Part shown: positions 60,761-64,000 of the stretch, piece after piece
How the letters are laid out: each line of letters opens with the position of its first letter
How positions within the stretch are numbered: the stretch's first letter is position 1
DNA from: Psilocybe azurescens
Lineage: Eukaryota; Basidiomycota; Agaricomycetes; Agaricales; Agrocybaceae
Direction of reading: 5' to 3'
Assembly (NCBI GenBank): GCA_023853785.1
Contig: JAJIRX010000567.1
Span: forward strand, 620,001 to 684,000
DNA length: 64,000 bases
Made by a program: the position numbers and the translations under genes
The notes under the pieces: generated by a model
Database searches by the model: none
Told to the model about the DNA's origin: nothing
The model's input: only the letters and a program-made list of their open reading frames with translations

Positions 60761-63700
60761 ATGTCAAACATTCTCGAAGGCTATAGCTTTGCAGAATGGC
60801 CGAGTCTCTCTGGAGACCGCTCACCGTCGAACACCACTCACATCTCGTCTAAAAGCGTCATTTTATCAGGAGATGCGACCTCGGAGAATGAAGGTGTCAA
60901 CACCTCGGTAATTCTCCTCGCCGTTGCGCGCGTAGTTGGCGCGTACTGTGGTATTTCCGACGTCTTACTCGCCGTACAAATGGGCCAACACGGAAAGACC
61001 AGCCTCGTTCGGATAACTTGGAACGAAGAAGATACTTGGGCTGCAGTCAAACTCAAAGTCGACCATGCTATTCAAAATGCATTGAACGAGCCCTTATCAT
61101 TGACCATGGCTCGAAAGGCGCTTTCCTTGGACGACAATCAATATCCCTATTTTGTGCTATGCACATTCGACCAGTCTGCCAAACCGCAAGATACCCAGGA
61201 TCCCCCTGTATTTTCTTATACCAGTCTAGACTCGGTTTTATATCTATCTGCTTCTATGACCAGCATCCATCCGACAGTGGCGGCACAAATGGTTTCGCAA
61301 GTTGTGGGTTTCATCCGACAGGGTTCAGATCATCCATTATCGTCCTTCTCATCTACATCGTCAATCGCTTCCGATTTAATGTCAGTTTACGAACGAGGGA
61401 CAGATCACGATGTGTCTTCTGCGTACTCCCACATTTCTACTGTCCCTTTTGCCCCCGACTATCTTTCGCAACGGGCAAAAGACATGCCTCATGCGACGGC
61501 TGTGCGTTGGTACCCGGAGCTGTCTCTCGATGTCCCTGAACTTGAGTATGAAAGTATGTCGTACATCGACTTTCACAGAAAGTCGAATCAGGTGGCTCGG
61601 TGGTTATTGCGTTTAGGCCTTCAGGCAGAAGATCGCATTGCGGTCTGTTTAGATCGGAACCTTCATTTTCACGCGGCCATGATGGGCATCATGAAAGCAG
61701 GTGGATGTTATGTTCCGGTGAGCGCTTCTATGATTTTAAACAAAATGTTCCGCTAAACACAGGATTCAAACTTCAAAGATTGACCCAGAACTGCCTCTTG
61801 AACGTAAAATATACATCGCGCAAGATGCCAGTGCTGCCTTTGTCTTGACTTCATCAGACATTGCATCTCCTGATGTTTTCGGCTCTCGCACCCTTTATAT
61901 AGAGAACGAGGTATCTCAGGCTGACATCTTGCGAGAGAGTAGCGATGGTGTCAATTATATGAGATTGGATGGCCTTGCGTACCTTCTGTACACTTCAGGT
62001 AAACGTTATAATATGTTGCGGAGTTTGTCGCTGAAACCGATTTTAAAGGCACTACTGGAAATCCGAAAGGCTGTTTGATCACACACCATGGCCTCGCGCA
62101 GGCTATCTTAGCTCTTAGCAGCACTGCTGCTGATGTTCGCATGGAAAACATACATGATGGACGATACCTTGCCGTTGCATGTCAGTTTTTCCTCTTTTGC
62201 GAATTTGTCTATATCAACTGAATATCCTGCTAGCAATTGCATTTGATGTCCATCTGGGAGAGACTATTGTTCCGTTGGCACTGGGTATGCCTCTGTTGAG
62301 TGCACGTCGGTCTCAGCTCCTCGAAAATCTGCCTAGTTATGTTAGCAAGCTTGGAATTACCCACTTGGGAATCGTTCCCAGCTTGATCGAAGCCACTTTA
62401 AACGCATCACAAGGTGGAGCAGACGGGTCTGAAATTGGCCTGAGGTATATCGCTAGTGGCGGGGAGAAAATGAGCGATTCGGTACGGCCCACGCCACCCT
62501 CAGCTTTTTATGTGCACATTCTCATCTTCTCCCATGCTAGATCCTGGATAAATGGGCAGACCATCCTCAAGTTCGCCTTGCCAATTTCTATGGTCCAAGT
62601 GAAGTCACCATCGGATGCTGTGCTCGATATATGACTTCTAGAACACCTAAAGCCAATATTGGCCGACCATTTGCGAATGTATCAGGCTATGTATGTATGT
62701 CTATCTCCTATAATTGTTCATATATTGATATGCTTCAGGTCGTGGATGCCAATATGAACATTCTGCTCAGAGGTGGCGTCGGTGAACTTGTTGTTGAAGG
62801 TCCACTAGTTGGACGCGGATATCATGAGAGGCCAGACCTTACCTCTAAAGTGTTTCTTGATTGGCCTCGAAAAGGATGCTGGGCCTATCGAACTGGTGAT
62901 CTAGTCCGTAAGTACTTATCCATAGAAATAAAAATTGCGGTGTTAAAGATCACCTCTAGGAATGATGCCTGACTGCATGATTGAAATTCTTGGAAGGATC
63001 GATACACAAATCAAATTACGAGGCGTTCGCATCGAATCTGAAGGCATTTCAGCTATTGTCCGCAAAGCCATTCCTCCTACAGATACAGTCGCTCTCGATG
63101 CTACAACTGTTTTGGCCAAGCATCCCGCCATCAACGTCGACCAATTAGTTTCTTTCTTCACATGGAACAGCAACATATCCATTTCGACGCGTAAATCGCA
63201 AAAACCGACCATTTGCGTTCCACCTCCCACTTTCCTCAAGCAAATCAAGGTCAAGTGCGAATTGGAACTTCCTAGCTACATGCGGCCAAGCCATTTTATT
63301 CCTCTTAGTTGGCTCCCTTTGAGTTCAAATGGGAAAACGGATACGAAAATTCTGATTGAGCTTTTCAAAAAGCTTGACGTTGAAGAGATCGCTAAACTTT
63401 CGATCTCGCAAGAGGCTCAACAAACACGTTCATGTACAGAAGTAGAACTTAAGGTATTCGACGTTCTTCAAAAACACATTGCCGTGATATACGACAAACC
63501 TTGTCCCGACATCAATATCTTCGAAAGTGGTTTGGATTCCATGGGTGTAATACGATTCACGACCGAACTCAAGGACGTCTTCGAAGTAAAAATCGCTGCT
63601 GCTCAAGTCATGAAGGCTCCTTGTATAGCGAATATTGCGTCTTATATCACTACTGCCCTCGATACCAACAGAACACAAATCGGAATAGTCTTCGACATCC

Positions 63701-64000
63701 CCGCAATCGACGAAATATACTCGACGTATGGTCCAGACCAAATCGAAAATGTGCTGCCTCCGTTTACTGTTCAGGAAGGCGTACTCTCAAGGTCTGCAGA
63801 CGCAGATACGCTATACGTTCAACACGTTATTGTCTCTTGCAAGCCTGCCGTTTCCATCCTCTTGCTTCAACGTGCTTGGAAGAATGTTATCGATCAAAAT
63901 CAAATTCTGAGGTGAGTTTCATATCATACTATTTTGTCTTCTCATATCTGAATCAATGTCAGGACTGTTTTCCACTTCAGCCGAACTTTGAGTCAGGTAG
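60761..64000 (+). CDS. Siderophore non-ribosomal peptide synthetase (5' part)
   Basis: ATG 60761 (MSNILEGYSFAEWPSLSG). About 230 residues of condensation-like leader precede an adenylation domain: YLLYTSGTTGNPKG (A3, split by an intron), ASIAFDVHLGETIVPLALG (A4), NFYGPSEVTIGC (A5), YRTGDLVR (A7), LGRIDTQIKLRGVRIE (A8) and SSNGKTD (A10). A carrier domain follows with IFESGLDSMGVIRF (phosphopantetheine Ser), then the start of a condensation domain (ENVLPPFTVQEGVLSRS). The gene runs off the window at 64000. The single A domain at the front, the carrier and C domain behind it and the sidA neighbour agree with basidiomycete hydroxamate synthetases such as those for basidioferrin or ferrichromes. 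The product cannot be decided without the missing modules. Six introns placed; no frameshift seen. Confidence 0.9.

Overview
The window looks like nuclear DNA of a filamentous basidiomycete, most likely an Agaricomycete. The evidence is many short introns of about 50-60 nt, dense genes on both strands without operons, and a basidiomycete-style siderophore NRPS paired with an ornithine N5-monooxygenase. Starts and splice sites were worked out by eye. Outer CDS ends given below are usually firm; inner exon borders are inferred. I saw no tRNA, rRNA or CRISPR array.

Layout. 0-8 kb: a Q/P-rich nuclear-type protein of unknown function, then guanine deaminase, both on minus. 7.5-12.7 kb: a gene-poor stretch with one weak candidate. 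12.7-13.5 kb: a conserved two-exon fungal protein, followed by about 1.4 kb of pyrimidine-rich DNA. 16-31 kb: housekeeping genes (mRNA guanylyltransferase, SKP1, mitochondrial ribosomal protein bL27, a DUF3074 START-like protein, a class-I glutamine-synthetase-like enzyme, NADH pyrophosphatase, an F-box protein, dynactin p27, a Tim17-like membrane protein, a WD40 protein). 32.4-33.0 kb: a 536-bp non-autonomous hAT-type element with a perfect 8-bp target-site duplication. 33-35 kb: a frameshifted HXXXD acyltransferase. 35-43 kb: Mediator MED16, proteasome assembly chaperone 3, NCE101-like protein and NatB subunit NAA25. 43.7-47.5 kb: canonical RPA32 (RFA2), an SGNH hydrolase, and a second, strongly diverged RPA32-like gene. 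48-58 kb: ATG2, RLP24 and a probably mitochondrial conserved protein. 58-64 kb: a divergent siderophore pair, SidA-type ornithine monooxygenase and an NRPS cut by the window end. Their shared promoter holds two exact ATCWGATAA sites, the known target of iron-responsive GATA repressors.

A cross-cutting observation is that several conserved genes (ATG2, NAA25 three times, sidA, the 56.4-kb gene) carry single-base frameshifts, each at or next to a mononucleotide run. This points to assembly indels rather than loss of genes, and it complicates the pseudogene call for the acyltransferase. The most biologically novel items are the second RPA32 gene, the hAT-type element and the iron-box promoter.
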